Part shown: positions 26,456-35,330 of the stretch, piece after piece
Layout: each line of letters begins with the position of its first letter
How positions within the stretch are numbered: position 1 is the stretch's first letter
Assembly (NCBI RefSeq): GCF_001676725.1
Contig: NZ_CP016172.1
Coordinates: 1,240,001 to 1,304,000, forward strand
Source: Bordetella flabilis
GTDB taxonomy: Bacteria; Pseudomonadota; Gammaproteobacteria; Burkholderiales; Burkholderiaceae_B
DNA: 64,000 nt
Direction: 5' to 3'
Program-made: the position numbers and the translations under genes
Notes under the pieces: model-generated
Seen by the model: only the letters and a program-made list of their open reading frames with translations
Databases searched by the model: none
What the model was told of the DNA's origin: nothing

Positions 26456-27469
26456 TCACTCCTGCAGCGTAATGCCGGTTTCCGCGATGACCTTGGCGAA
26501 TTTGGCGGTCTCCGCGCGCCGGAAGGCGTCGAAGTCCGGCCGCGAGGAAGACGCGGGTTCGGCGCCCTGGTCTCTCAAGGCCTGCAGCAACGCCGGGTCC
26601 TTGAGCGCTGCCAGCGCCGCCTGGTTGAGTCTGTCCAGGATGGCGGGAGGTGTCGCCCCCGGCGCGAACAAGCCGAACCAGTTGACCACCTCGTAGCCCG
26701 ACAGGCCCGGTGTTTCCGCGAGCGCGGGTACGTCGGGCAGCGCGCCCAGCCGCTGCGACGACGTGACGGCGATGGGCCGTACCTGTCCGCTCCTGATGAA
26801 AGGCATGGCCGCGGCGGCGCTGGTAAAGGTCATGGTGACATGCCGGGCCACGACATCGGCGATCTGCTGGGCGGCCCCTTTGTACGGGATGTGGCGAATA
26901 TCCACGCCCGCCATGCGGTTCAGCAATTCCCCGGAGACATGCTGCAGGTTGCCCACGCCGCTGGAGGAAAACGTCAGGTGGCCGGGCTGCGATTTCGCAT
27001 ACGCCAGCAATTCGGCCGGCGTCTTTGCCGGTACCGATGGGTTCACGACGAGCACGTTGGGGATGCGCGCGACCAGCGATACCGAAGCCAGCTCGCGGCC
27101 CGGATCGAAGGTCATTTTCTCCTTGTACAACGACGGGTTCACCACGATCTCACCGGCGGCCGACAGCAGGATGGTGTAGCCGTCGGGCTTGGCCTTGGCG
27201 ACGTAGTTGGCGCCGATCATGCCGCTGGCGCCGGGCTTGTTCTCGACGATGATCGGCTGCTTCAGCGTGTCGTTCAGGCGCTGCGCGAGCAGGCGTCCGA
27301 TCAAGTCGACGCCGCCGCCGGCCGTATAGGGCACGATGAGTCGGATCGGCATGGCGGGATAGTGGTCCTGCGCCTGTGCCGGTGTCTGTGCCTGCGCCGT
27401 GGTGGCGGCGAGCACGACCGCGACGGAAAGGCGCCGCATGGCGCGGGCGAGCGGGATAAGGGCTTTCAT
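26456..27469 (-). CDS. Bug-family (tripartite tricarboxylate) periplasmic receptor
   Basis: A 337-residue exported solute-binding protein. Signal peptide about residues 1-33 (LSVAVVLAATTAQAQ), then the family hallmarks PIRLIVPYTAGGGVDLIGRLLA, VENKPGASGMIGANYVAKAKPDGYT and HIPYKGAAQQIADVV. Bug proteins bind small carboxylates, often di- or tricarboxylates. No TctA/TctB membrane genes are nearby. It is the third gene of a set with aconitase and lactonase 73 bases upstream, so the ligand is probably a tricarboxylate or its lactone. ATG 27469 fits the signal peptide. Confidence 0.9.
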   Translation of the reverse strand: MKALIPLARAMRRLSVAVVLAATTAQAQTPAQAQDHYPAMPIRLIVPYTAGGGVDLIGRLLAQRLNDTLKQPIIVENKPGASGMIGANYVAKAKPDGYTILLSAAGEIVVNPSLYKEKMTFDPGRELASVSLVARIPNVLVVNPSVPAKTPAELLAYAKSQPGHLTFSSSGVGNLQHVSGELLNRMAGVDIRHIPYKGAAQQIADVVARHVTMTFTSAAAAMPFIRSGQVRPIAVTSSQRLGALPDVPALAETPGLSGYEVVNWFGLFAPGATPPAILDRLNQAALAALKDPALLQALRDQGAEPASSSRPDFDAFRRAETAKFAKVIAETGITLQE

Positions 27470-27542
27470 CGTTTGTCTCCGGGTTATGTATGTATGTCTG
27501 GCTGCGCGGTCTCGCGCTGTCTGGATGCACCGATGTTTCGAT

Positions 27543-28634
27543 CTACTTGCGCAACACCATGCAGACCGGGCTGCCGGTGCGGGCGGGCGTGCCATGGGCG
27601 GCCAGCGCGCCCGTTTCGGCATCCACGCGGAACGTGACGATGGTGTCGCTGTCCTCGTTGCACGCGTACAGGAAATGGCCCGCGGCATCGAGGGTGAAGA
27701 AGCGCGGCGTGCGTCCCTGCGTGGGATACGCGGCCACGAAGCGCAGGTGGCCGGTGGCGGCCGCGATTGCGAAGCAGGCGATGCTGTCGTGGCCCCGGTT
27801 GGAGGCGTACACGTAGCGGCCGCGGGGGTCGACGGCGATGGCCGCCGCGCGGTTGTTCCCCGTGTAGCTATCCGGCAGCGTCGTAAGGATCTGGAACGGC
27901 TGCAGCGTTCCCGGCCCCGCATCGTAGCGATACGCGGTCACGGTGGAGTCCAGCTCGTTGACCGTATACATGCACGGCGCCTGGGGATGGAAGGCGACAT
28001 GGCGGGGACCCGCGCATTCGCGCGTCGGTACATGCGCGGGCGTGGCGGGCGCGAGCGCGCCATTGTTCCAGTGCAGGACATGGATGCGGTCGAGCCCCTT
28101 GTCCGGAACGATCACATGGCGGCCTTGCGCATCGAAGTGATTGAAGTGCGGCTTGGCGTGTGGCTGCTCGACGCGATGCGGGCCGGGCTCGCCTTCCAGT
28201 ATCCGCGTGTGGCTGACCGGCAGCAGCGCGCCGTCGTCGGCGAGCGGCAGGACGGCCAGCGAGCCGCTCAAGTGGTTGGAGACAACGATATGGCCGCCGT
28301 CGGGCGCCACCGCCAGGTGTACCGGGTTGCGGCCTTCCGTGCTTTGCCGGTTCAGGAAGCTCAGCCTGCCGCTATGCGCATCGATGCGGAAGGCGCTGAT
28401 ATCGCTGGCGTCGCCATGGATGGTATAGAGGACGCGCCCCGCCGGTCCCAGGGCCAGGTAGGAGGGATTGACCAGCCCGTCCACCTCCTGGACCGGTTGC
28501 AGCGCGCCGCTCACCGGGTCGCGGTGCCAGGCCGTGATGCCCCGGCCGCGGGCGTTGCGCTCGCGGGTCGTGCGGCTGCCGACATAGACGGTGGCCGGCA
28601 GGTCGGGCGAGGGCGCGAAGGGCGTTGCGCTCAT
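27543..28634 (-). CDS. Seven-bladed beta-propeller lactonase (YbhE / carboxymuconate-cyclase type)
   Basis: A 363-residue cytosolic propeller of the lactonase family. Repeated blade motifs are visible: VYVGSRTTRERNARG, NPSYLALGPAGRVLYT, NPVHLAVAPDGGHIVVSNH, GPRHVAFHPQAPCMYTVNE and TPRFFTLDAAGHFLYACNE. Relatives include 6-phosphogluconolactonase YbhE and fungal carboxy-muconate lactonizing enzyme. A second, DevB-type phosphogluconolactonase is present in the pentose phosphate operon, so this one likely acts on another lactone. Its start overlaps the aconitase stop by 4 bases (ATGA), showing tight coupling. Confidence 0.88.
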   Translation of the reverse strand: MSATPFAPSPDLPATVYVGSRTTRERNARGRGITAWHRDPVSGALQPVQEVDGLVNPSYLALGPAGRVLYTIHGDASDISAFRIDAHSGRLSFLNRQSTEGRNPVHLAVAPDGGHIVVSNHLSGSLAVLPLADDGALLPVSHTRILEGEPGPHRVEQPHAKPHFNHFDAQGRHVIVPDKGLDRIHVLHWNNGALAPATPAHVPTRECAGPRHVAFHPQAPCMYTVNELDSTVTAYRYDAGPGTLQPFQILTTLPDSYTGNNRAAAIAVDPRGRYVYASNRGHDSIACFAIAAATGHLRFVAAYPTQGRTPRFFTLDAAGHFLYACNEDSDTIVTFRVDAETGALAAHGTPARTGSPVCMVLRK

Positions 28635-31315
28635 GCCGGAACCTCGCCCATGCCGGCGATTTTGCGGACGACATAGGGCAGCACGCCGCCGTGCCGCAGA
28701 TAGCGTATTTCCTGCTCGGCATCCAGCCGCAAGGACAGCATCAGCGTGCGTGGCGGCCGTTGTGCGTGCCGCGTTTCCAGGACGACGGTGTGGTCGCCCA
28801 CCCGCAACGCGTCCAGCCCCCGCAGCTCGAATGTTTCGGTGCCGTCCAGGTCCAGCGCCTGCGCACTGTCGTCACCGTGGAAGACCAGGGGCAGTACACC
28901 CATGCCGATCAGGTTGCTGCGATGGATGCGCTCGAAGCTGCGTGCCACGACGGCACGTACGCCCAGCAGTGCCTGCGCCTTGGCGGCCCAGTCGCGGCTG
29001 GAGCCGGCGCCGTAGTTGCGTCCGGCGAACACCAGCAGGGGAATTCCGCGCGCCATGTAGGTGGCCGCCGCATCGTGCACCGGCAGGACTTCACGCCGGT
29101 CCGCATCCCATGCCCAGGCGCCCGGCCTGGCAGCCGGGCCGGCTGGGGCGCTTGCAAGCCGGTTGCGCGCCGCCGCGTTGGTGTAGGCGCCGCGCAGCAT
29201 GACCTCATGGTTGCTGCGGCGCGTGGAGTACTGGTTCAGGTCTTCGACGGCTTCGCCGCGCGCCAGCAGCCACCGGCCCGCCGCGCTGTCCGGCGGTATG
29301 GCGCCCGCCGGCGAGATATGGTCGGTGGTCACGTTGTCGCCCAGCACCATCAAGGCGCGTGCGCCCGTTATGGCGGCCAGCGGCGCGGCGCGCGCAGCCA
29401 CGGCTTCCAGATAGCGCGGCCGGCGCAGGTAGGTCGATGCGGGATCCCAGGCATAGCGGACGCTGGGCGCGGCGGACAGTGCCTGCCACTGCGGGGTGCC
29501 CGCCCATACCATGGCCGCGCGGCGCTGGAACAGCGCGGGGTCCAGGACCTCGCTCGCCAGCGCGGCCACCGCCTCGTCCGCCGGCATGATGTCGCGCAGC
29601 CAGACCGGCCGGCCTTCGGCGTCCATGCCGATGGGCTCCTGTTCCAGGTCGACACGGATATTCCCGGCGATGGCATAGGCCACGACCAGCGCCGGGGAAG
29701 CCAGGTAGCCGGCCGGCACCTTGGGATTGACGCGGCCCTGGAAATTGCGGTTGCCGGACAGCACCGCGACGCCCTGCAGGCCCGCGTCGACCATGGCATC
29801 GGCCGCGGCTTGCAGGCCCCCGGAATTGCCGATACAGGTCATGCAGCCGAAGCCCGCCACGTCGAATCCCAGCGCGGTAAGGTCGCGCAGCAGTCCGGCG
29901 CGCTCGAGGTAGTCGGCCACGGTGCGCGAACCGGGCGACAGGGAGGTCTTGACCCACGGCTTGCGCGACAGTCCCCGCGCTACCGCGGCCCGGGCCAGCA
30001 GTCCGGCCTGCAGCATGAGCAGCGGGTTGGCGGTGTTGGTGCAACTGGTGATGGCGGCGATCAGGACGGCGCCGTCGACGGGCTGGGTGGCGTTCCGCTC
30101 CCACAGCGCGGCGGGGGCCGGAGCGGCACGCGCGGTTGCGTCCAGCGTCGCGATGAAGGAAGCCGGCGCGCCGGCAAGCGGCTGCCGCTCATGGGGCTGG
30201 TGCGGGCCGGCCACGCTGCGCTGGACCGTCGCCAGGTCCAGGGCGACCACCTCGTCGAAGCGCGGTTCGGGCATGTCGTCGCGTCGCCACAGGCCCTGGG
30301 CCGCGAGGTAGGCATGCACGCGATCGCGCACGGCCGGCGTGCGCCCGGACAATGCCAGGAAACGCATGGCCTCGTCATCGAAGGGAAAGAACACGACGGT
30401 CGCGCCGTACTCCGGCGCCATGTTGGCCACGGTTGCGCGCGCCGCCCAGTCCAGCGTGGACAAACCGGGACCGCAGCACTCCACGAACTTGCCGACCACG
30501 CCGTGCGCGCGCAGGCGTTCGGCCAGGGTCAGCGCCAGGTCGGTGGCGGTGACGCCGGGCGCAAGCCGGTTGGACAGGCGCACGCCGACGACCTCGGGGT
30601 AGGCGATGGGAACCGGCTCGCCCAGCAGGGCGGCCTGGCCTTCCAGCCCGCCCACGCCCCAGGCCAGCACCCCGATGCCGTTGATCATGGGGGTGTGGCT
30701 GTCGGTGGCCACCATGTCGTCGGGATGCAGCAGGCTGGGGCCGCTCCCGCGTGGGGCTTCGCACACGACCTCGGCCAAGGCCTCCATGTTCATCTGGTGG
30801 ATGATGCCGGTGCCGGGTGGGATGACCTTGAAATTGTCCAGGCTCTGCTCGGCCCAGCGGATGAAGCGATAACGTTCGCCGTTGCGCCGGAAGTCGATGT
30901 CCAGGTTGGACTGCGCCGCGTCGGGTTCGGCGTAGTGCTCCACGATGACGGAATGGTCGATCGTCAACACGGCCGGGATATGCGGGTTGACGCGGCGCGG
31001 GTCGCCGCCCAGCTCGGCGACGGCGTCACGCATCCCCGCGAAATCGGCCAGCGCCGGCAGACAGGTCGTGTCGTGGAACATCAGCCGGTTGGGATGGAAC
31101 GGCACTTCGCAGGCCGGTCCCCGGCCCTGCGCGCGGGCCAGCACGGCGGGAAGGGCGTCTGGCTGGCACCGCGCGACGTTCTCGAGCAGCAAGCGGATGG
31201 AGTAGGGCAGGGTCGACAGGACTTCCGGCGGCAGGATGCGGTCTAGCGCTACATAGGCATGGTCGCGTCCGTTGATGACCAGGCGCGCGAGGCTGGAGGG
31301 ATGGGGCTGGTTCAT
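28631..31315 (-). CDS. Aconitase-family hydratase, AcnA-like but divergent
   Basis: An 894-residue protein, about the length of AcnA. The 4Fe-4S ligands are Cys in AAITSCTNTANPLL and the two of FGCMTCIGNSGGL; the swivel domain has GRNYGAGSSRDWAAKA. Active-site segments VATDSHTPMINGIGV and LTIDHSVIVEHY are kept. The loop that reads QDFTGVP in typical AcnA is HDTTCLP here, closer to the AcnD/2-methylcitrate-dehydratase style. The substrate may therefore not be citrate. It lies between a LysR gene and a lactonase it overlaps, with a Bug receptor downstream. ATG 31315 starts the homology. Confidence 0.88.
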   Translation of the reverse strand: MNQPHPSSLARLVINGRDHAYVALDRILPPEVLSTLPYSIRLLLENVARCQPDALPAVLARAQGRGPACEVPFHPNRLMFHDTTCLPALADFAGMRDAVAELGGDPRRVNPHIPAVLTIDHSVIVEHYAEPDAAQSNLDIDFRRNGERYRFIRWAEQSLDNFKVIPPGTGIIHQMNMEALAEVVCEAPRGSGPSLLHPDDMVATDSHTPMINGIGVLAWGVGGLEGQAALLGEPVPIAYPEVVGVRLSNRLAPGVTATDLALTLAERLRAHGVVGKFVECCGPGLSTLDWAARATVANMAPEYGATVVFFPFDDEAMRFLALSGRTPAVRDRVHAYLAAQGLWRRDDMPEPRFDEVVALDLATVQRSVAGPHQPHERQPLAGAPASFIATLDATARAAPAPAALWERNATQPVDGAVLIAAITSCTNTANPLLMLQAGLLARAAVARGLSRKPWVKTSLSPGSRTVADYLERAGLLRDLTALGFDVAGFGCMTCIGNSGGLQAAADAMVDAGLQGVAVLSGNRNFQGRVNPKVPAGYLASPALVVAYAIAGNIRVDLEQEPIGMDAEGRPVWLRDIMPADEAVAALASEVLDPALFQRRAAMVWAGTPQWQALSAAPSVRYAWDPASTYLRRPRYLEAVAARAAPLAAITGARALMVLGDNVTTDHISPAGAIPPDSAAGRWLLARGEAVEDLNQYSTRRSNHEVMLRGAYTNAAARNRLASAPAGPAARPGAWAWDADRREVLPVHDAAATYMARGIPLLVFAGRNYGAGSSRDWAAKAQALLGVRAVVARSFERIHRSNLIGMGVLPLVFHGDDSAQALDLDGTETFELRGLDALRVGDHTVVLETRHAQRPPRTLMLSLRLDAEQEIRYLRHGGVLPYVVRKIAGMGEVPA

Positions 31316-31480
31316 GGAGGCGGTGATGGCATGCGGCGGGCAGGGGGAGCGATGGCCCGCATGGTAAGCCGCCCCCCGCCGCATGGAAATTGCCGCTTCG
31401 CCAAGCGAGCGTTTCCGGATGGCGAACGCTGTGCCGCCGGCGGAGCCTCCTGCGGCGCGCCATGCCTTCCCCGGAGGGGT

Positions 31481-32362
31481 TCAGCCTCGCAGGTAGCCGA
31501 TCAATGACCGCACGGTGGGCGGCAGCGTTTCCAGCTGGCGTACGCCGATCATCAGCGTACGGGTGGCCCAGGGCTCGGCCAGGGTCAGCGCGCGCAGCTT
31601 GCCCCCGCGCAGATAGGGCGTGGCCACGGCGCGGGGCAGTACCGCGATGCCCATTTGCGCCGCCACCAGCTTGCACATGCAGTCAAAGCCGCTGATGCGG
31701 ATGCGCGGGCGCAGCGGCTTGCCGCGCTGCTTGGCCTGCGCGGTGAGCAAGGCATGCACGGAGCTATCCAGGTGCGGGCCGACGAACTCGTAATCGAGCA
31801 GCGTATCGAAGCGGACCTTTTGGCGCCGCGCCAGCGCGTGGGTGGCGGGCACTACGGCGACCAGTTCGTCCTGCCGGTAGGGGAAGACCTGCAAACCGTG
31901 CGATGGCGTCTGCTCCGCGAAAATCCCCAAATCGGCATGACCGTCCGCCACCGCACCGACCACGGCGCTGCCCACGCGCTCTTCGATGTCGAACTTGATC
32001 TGGGGATAGTCCGTGGCGAAGCGTTCGATATCTCCGGGCAGGAACTGGGCCAGCGCTGAGGTGATCGCATGGATGCGCACGTGGCCCTTGACGCCGGCGG
32101 CATACCCGGCCAGTTCTTCCTGCATGAGCGACAGGGTGTGCTGCATCTGGCGCGCGTAGTGCAGCAGCGATTGCCCTGCCGGCGTCAGGTCGACGCCGCG
32201 CGCGTACCGCACCAGCAGGGGCGAGCCGGCCAGGCTTTCGAGTTCGGCGATGCGTTTGCTGACGGCAGACACCGCCAGATGCTTGCGCCGGGCGGCCTTG
32301 GTCAGGTTCTTTTCTTCCGCCACCGAAGCGAACAGTTCCAGGCTCGTCAAGTCGTAACGCAT
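31481..32362 (-). CDS. LysR-family regulator
   Basis: A 293-residue LysR protein. N-terminal winged helix: LTSLELFASVAEEKNLTKAA and AVSAVSKRIAELESLAGSPLL; then a co-inducer domain with the usual PTRES-like FPYRQDELVAVVP and IAVLPRAVATPYL. It is on the same strand as, and 165 bases upstream of, the aconitase gene, so it probably controls the aconitase-lactonase-Bug set, responding to the pathway acid. LysR genes are more often divergent from their targets, so this arrangement is slightly unusual. Confidence 0.9.
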   Translation of the reverse strand: MRYDLTSLELFASVAEEKNLTKAARRKHLAVSAVSKRIAELESLAGSPLLVRYARGVDLTPAGQSLLHYARQMQHTLSLMQEELAGYAAGVKGHVRIHAITSALAQFLPGDIERFATDYPQIKFDIEERVGSAVVGAVADGHADLGIFAEQTPSHGLQVFPYRQDELVAVVPATHALARRQKVRFDTLLDYEFVGPHLDSSVHALLTAQAKQRGKPLRPRIRISGFDCMCKLVAAQMGIAVLPRAVATPYLRGGKLRALTLAEPWATRTLMIGVRQLETLPPTVRSLIGYLRG

Positions 32363-32529
32363 GTCGACAATCCATCCTTCAGGTGCGCTTCGATGAAGGC
32401 GCCACAAGGCGCGGTTTCCAGGAGCATAATGGCGAACCTCGGCACATCTATCGGAGCTGGTTCAGTGACCGCCGCATCGGTGCAAGCGCGCCGCATGCGG
32501 CCAGACATGGGCATTTCACGGGTTATGCG

Positions 32530-33087
32530 ATGAGAGTGCAACCGCTACGATTCGATCGCAACGTCATCGACGACATCCTGGAAGGCAGGAAAGTGCAGAC
32601 GCGACGCATTCTCAAGCCGCAGCCCACGGATGCGACGGTGGCATGGCTGCGTGAGGTCGGTCCCAACGGCAAATGGATTGCCGTGGAGGACCCCGTGCCG
32701 CCGCCCTCGCGGCGCCGCATCCGGCGCATGTCCTGCCCCTATGGCGAGCCGGGCCAGTCCATCCCGCTGTATGACGACAGTGGCGTATCTTTCGCGCAAG
32801 TATTGCTGATCGGCCTGCGCATACAGCGCCTGCAGGACATCAGCGAGGCCGACGTGGCAGCCGAAGGTTGTGCCCGGGGCCACAGCGCACACGGCGGCTT
32901 TCTTCCGGGCATTCCCATGAAATCGGTATTCGCGCTGGCCTGGTGCGAGCTTTACGGGGCGCGTGCGTGGGCCGTGAACCCCTGGGTGTGGGCGCTGGAA
33001 TTCAGGCTGGAGAAGGCCTTGCCCTGGCCGGCTTCGGGGGACGCGCCGGACTCGGGGTCTCGAAGTGCAGCGCCAGGAAATCGATGA
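32530..33087 (+). CDS. ASCH-domain protein
   Basis: A 185-residue protein. The opening DDILEGRKVQTRRILKPQP is a PUA-like ASCH signature, and VLLIGLRIQRLQDISEADVAAEG and NPWVWALEFRLE are typical middle and end segments. ASCH proteins are thought to bind RNA or modified nucleotides; this subtype is common in phages and prophages. After the usual end (about residue 158) there are 27 extra residues that overlap the convergent LysR gene by 86 bases. ATG 32530 has no clear ribosome site. It stands alone among metabolic genes. Confidence 0.75.
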   Translation: MRVQPLRFDRNVIDDILEGRKVQTRRILKPQPTDATVAWLREVGPNGKWIAVEDPVPPPSRRRIRRMSCPYGEPGQSIPLYDDSGVSFAQVLLIGLRIQRLQDISEADVAAEGCARGHSAHGGFLPGIPMKSVFALAWCELYGARAWAVNPWVWALEFRLEKALPWPASGDAPDSGSRSAAPGNR

Positions 33088-33946
33088 AGGTGCGCACGCG
33101 GGCCGATAGATGGTGGCGGCTGGGGTAATAGACGAACAGGTCCGCGGGTGCGAGGCTATAGCTGGGCAGTACGCGACGCAGGCGCCCCGTTTCCAGGTAC
33201 TTGGCCAGGTCCCATTCCGAACGTACCAGGACGCCATGGCCGTCCAGGGCCCAGCCCAGGACGATATCGCCGTCGTTGCTGCCCAGCGCCCCGCTGACCT
33301 TCACCGCCTCGGTTTCGCGGTTGCGCGTGAAGCGCCACACGCCGTAGGCGTCGTCGTTCTGGCGGTGGATGATGCAGCGGTGGCTGGCCAGATCGGCGGG
33401 CCGCTGTGGCGTCCCATATCGGTCCAGGTAGGCCGGCGACGCGCACAGGAAGCGGCGGTTGGTCATCAGGCGGCGCGCGCTGAGCCGGCTGTCGGGCGGC
33501 GCGCCGAAGCGAACGGCAAGATCGCAGCCCTGTTCGACAAGGTCGACCGGCCGGTCGGTGACCTCCAGCTGGACCTCGACATCCGGATGCAGGCGCGCAT
33601 AGTCGGACACCAGCGGCGCGATGACCGTGCGGCCGAAGCCCAGCGTGGTGTTCACGCGCAGCAGGCCCTTCGGTGCGCCGCGGCTGCTGGTGACCTGGTC
33701 TTCCATGTCGCGTATTTCGGCCAGGATGCGGCTGGCGTGGCGCAGATAGGTTTCACCTTCGCTGGTCAGGCTGACCCGGCGCGTGGTGCGGTTGACCAGG
33801 CGCACGCCCAGCCGTTGCTCCAGTTGCGCCAGGCGCTTGGTCGCCGCGGGCGGGGTGATGCCCAGTTCGCGCGCCGTCGCGGATAAATTGCCGTGCTTGC
33901 CCAGCAGCACGAAGAACACGAGTTCGGAGGCGGTGTCGGTCTTCAT
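33002..33946 (-). CDS. LysR-family regulator, likely of D-tartrate dehydratase
   Basis: A 314-residue LysR protein with an N-terminal helix-turn-helix (LVFFVLLGKHGNLSATAREL, ITPPAATKRLAQLEQRLG) and a CrgA-like effector domain (LLRVNTTLGFGRTVIAPL, HPDVEVQLEVTDRPVDLVEQG). It is divergent from the tartrate dehydratase gene with 130 bases between them holding a LysR-type operator, so it very likely controls that gene and itself. ATG 33946 is chosen at the start of the DNA-binding domain. Its last codons overlap the convergent ASCH gene. Confidence 0.9.
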   Translation of the reverse strand: MKTDTASELVFFVLLGKHGNLSATARELGITPPAATKRLAQLEQRLGVRLVNRTTRRVSLTSEGETYLRHASRILAEIRDMEDQVTSSRGAPKGLLRVNTTLGFGRTVIAPLVSDYARLHPDVEVQLEVTDRPVDLVEQGCDLAVRFGAPPDSRLSARRLMTNRRFLCASPAYLDRYGTPQRPADLASHRCIIHRQNDDAYGVWRFTRNRETEAVKVSGALGSNDGDIVLGWALDGHGVLVRSEWDLAKYLETGRLRRVLPSYSLAPADLFVYYPSRHHLSARVRTFIDFLALHFETPSPARPPKPARARPSPA

Positions 33947-33964
33947 GGAGGCGGCGCTCCTATA

Positions 33965-34038
33965 ATTCAATGAAAGTGAATAATAATTTTCCCGCAGGTG
34001 AATGAAAAGCAGGGTTTGATTCGTTAATCTGCGATTCA
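33965..34038. promoter_or_regulatory. LysR-type operator region
   Basis: This AT-rich stretch contains a perfect inverted repeat, ATTCA-N7-TGAAT (33965-33981), in the form typical of LysR sites. Further half sites are TGAAT at 33999-34003 and ATTCA at 34034-34038. It lies 18 bases before the LysR ATG, fitting autoregulation, and about 40-110 bases before the tartrate dehydratase ATG. Confidence 0.55.
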
Positions 34039-34076
34039 TCCGCTCGCCTTCCGGCCGGGCCGACACAGGAGACGCC

Positions 34077-35243
34077 ATGAACATTGTTGAAATCCGCGAA
34101 CAGACGATGCCGATCAGCTCGTCCATCCGCAATGCCTACATCGACTTCAGCAAGATGACCTTGAGCCTGGTCGCCGTCATCACCGACGTGATACGGGACG
34201 GCAAGCCGGTGGTGGGCTATGGCTTCAATTCCAACGGGCGCTATGGCCAGGGCATGCTGATGCGCGAACGCTTCATCCCGCGCCTGCTGTCCGCCGAGCC
34301 GGGTTCGCTGGTCGACGCGAGCGGCGAGAACCTGGACCCGCACAAGATCTGGGACCGCATGTTCATCAATGAGAAGCCCGGTGGCCACGGCGAGCGTTCG
34401 GTGGCCATCGGCACGCTGGACATGGCGGTGTGGGACGCGGTGGCCAAGATTGCCGACAAGTCCTTGTTCCAGCTGCTTGCGGAGCGCTACGGCAATGGCA
34501 CGCCCGACCGCAAGGTCTTTGTGTATGCCGCGGGCGGCTATTACCACCCTGGAAAGGACCACAGCAAGCTGAAGGACGAAATGCGCAGCTATCTCGACCG
34601 CGGCTACTCGGTGGTCAAGATGAAGATCGGCGGCGCCACGCTGGACGAGGACCTGGGGCGCATCGATGCCGTATTGAGCGTGCTGCAGGATGGCCAGCGC
34701 CTGTGCGTGGACGCCAACGGACGCTTCGACCTGAAGACGGCGGTGGCCTACGCGAAGGCGTTGTCGCAGTACGACCTGTTCTGGTACGAGGAAGCGGGCG
34801 ATCCGCTGGATTATGAATTGCAGGCCGAACTGGCCAGGCACTACGACAAGCCCATGGCGACCGGGGAGAACCTGTTCTCGATGCAGGACGCCAGGAACCT
34901 GATCCGCTATGGCGGCATGCGCAAGGATCGCGACTGGCTGCAGTTCGATTGCGCGCTCAGCTATGGCCTGGTCGAATACCTGCGCACCCTGGATATGCTG
35001 CGCGAGTACGGATGGTCCGCCAGCCGCTGCATTCCGCACGGCGGCCACCAGATGTCCCTGAACATTGCGGCGGGGCTGGGCCTGGGCGGGAACGAATCCT
35101 ACCCGGACCTGTTCCAGCCTTACGGCGGGTTCCCGGATGGCGTGCGGGTGGAGGACAGCTATATCACCATGCCCGACCTGCCCGGGATCGGCTTCGAGGG
35201 GAAGGCGGACCTGTATGCCCAGATGTGGAAGTTGTCCGCCTGA
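34077..35243 (+). CDS. tarD: D(-)-tartrate dehydratase (mandelate racemase superfamily)
   Basis: A 388-residue enolase-superfamily enzyme whose sequence follows the characterised D-tartrate dehydratase type closely: PISSSIRNAYIDFSKMT, VGYGFNSNGRYGQGMLMRERF, NEKPGGHGERSVAIGTLDM and IPHGGHQMSLNIAAGLGLGGN. Catalytic Lys pair in VVKMKIGG, metal ligands Asp in VDANGRF, Glu in FWYEEAGDP and Glu in MATGENLF, general acid/base His in PHGGHQ. It dehydrates D-tartrate to oxaloacetate with Mg2+. AGGAGA lies five bases before the ATG. It is divergent from a LysR regulator. Confidence 0.9.
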   Translation: MNIVEIREQTMPISSSIRNAYIDFSKMTLSLVAVITDVIRDGKPVVGYGFNSNGRYGQGMLMRERFIPRLLSAEPGSLVDASGENLDPHKIWDRMFINEKPGGHGERSVAIGTLDMAVWDAVAKIADKSLFQLLAERYGNGTPDRKVFVYAAGGYYHPGKDHSKLKDEMRSYLDRGYSVVKMKIGGATLDEDLGRIDAVLSVLQDGQRLCVDANGRFDLKTAVAYAKALSQYDLFWYEEAGDPLDYELQAELARHYDKPMATGENLFSMQDARNLIRYGGMRKDRDWLQFDCALSYGLVEYLRTLDMLREYGWSASRCIPHGGHQMSLNIAAGLGLGGNESYPDLFQPYGGFPDGVRVEDSYITMPDLPGIGFEGKADLYAQMWKLSA

Positions 35244-35330
35244 GCGGCCGGCCTGGTTTCAGCGAGAGCTTCCCGATCGTCGGCTCCTGCTTCGCCATCG
35301 GTTTGCGGCCGCAGCCCCTTCGGATCCTTG

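Noticed and set aside
28625..31246. A long plus-strand open frame opposite the aconitase gene
   Set aside because: The minus-strand aconitase has iron-sulfur and active-site motifs; the opposite frame has none.
32530..33087. Prophage remnant around the ASCH gene
   Set aside because: No integrase, structural gene, att-like repeat or tRNA flanks it.
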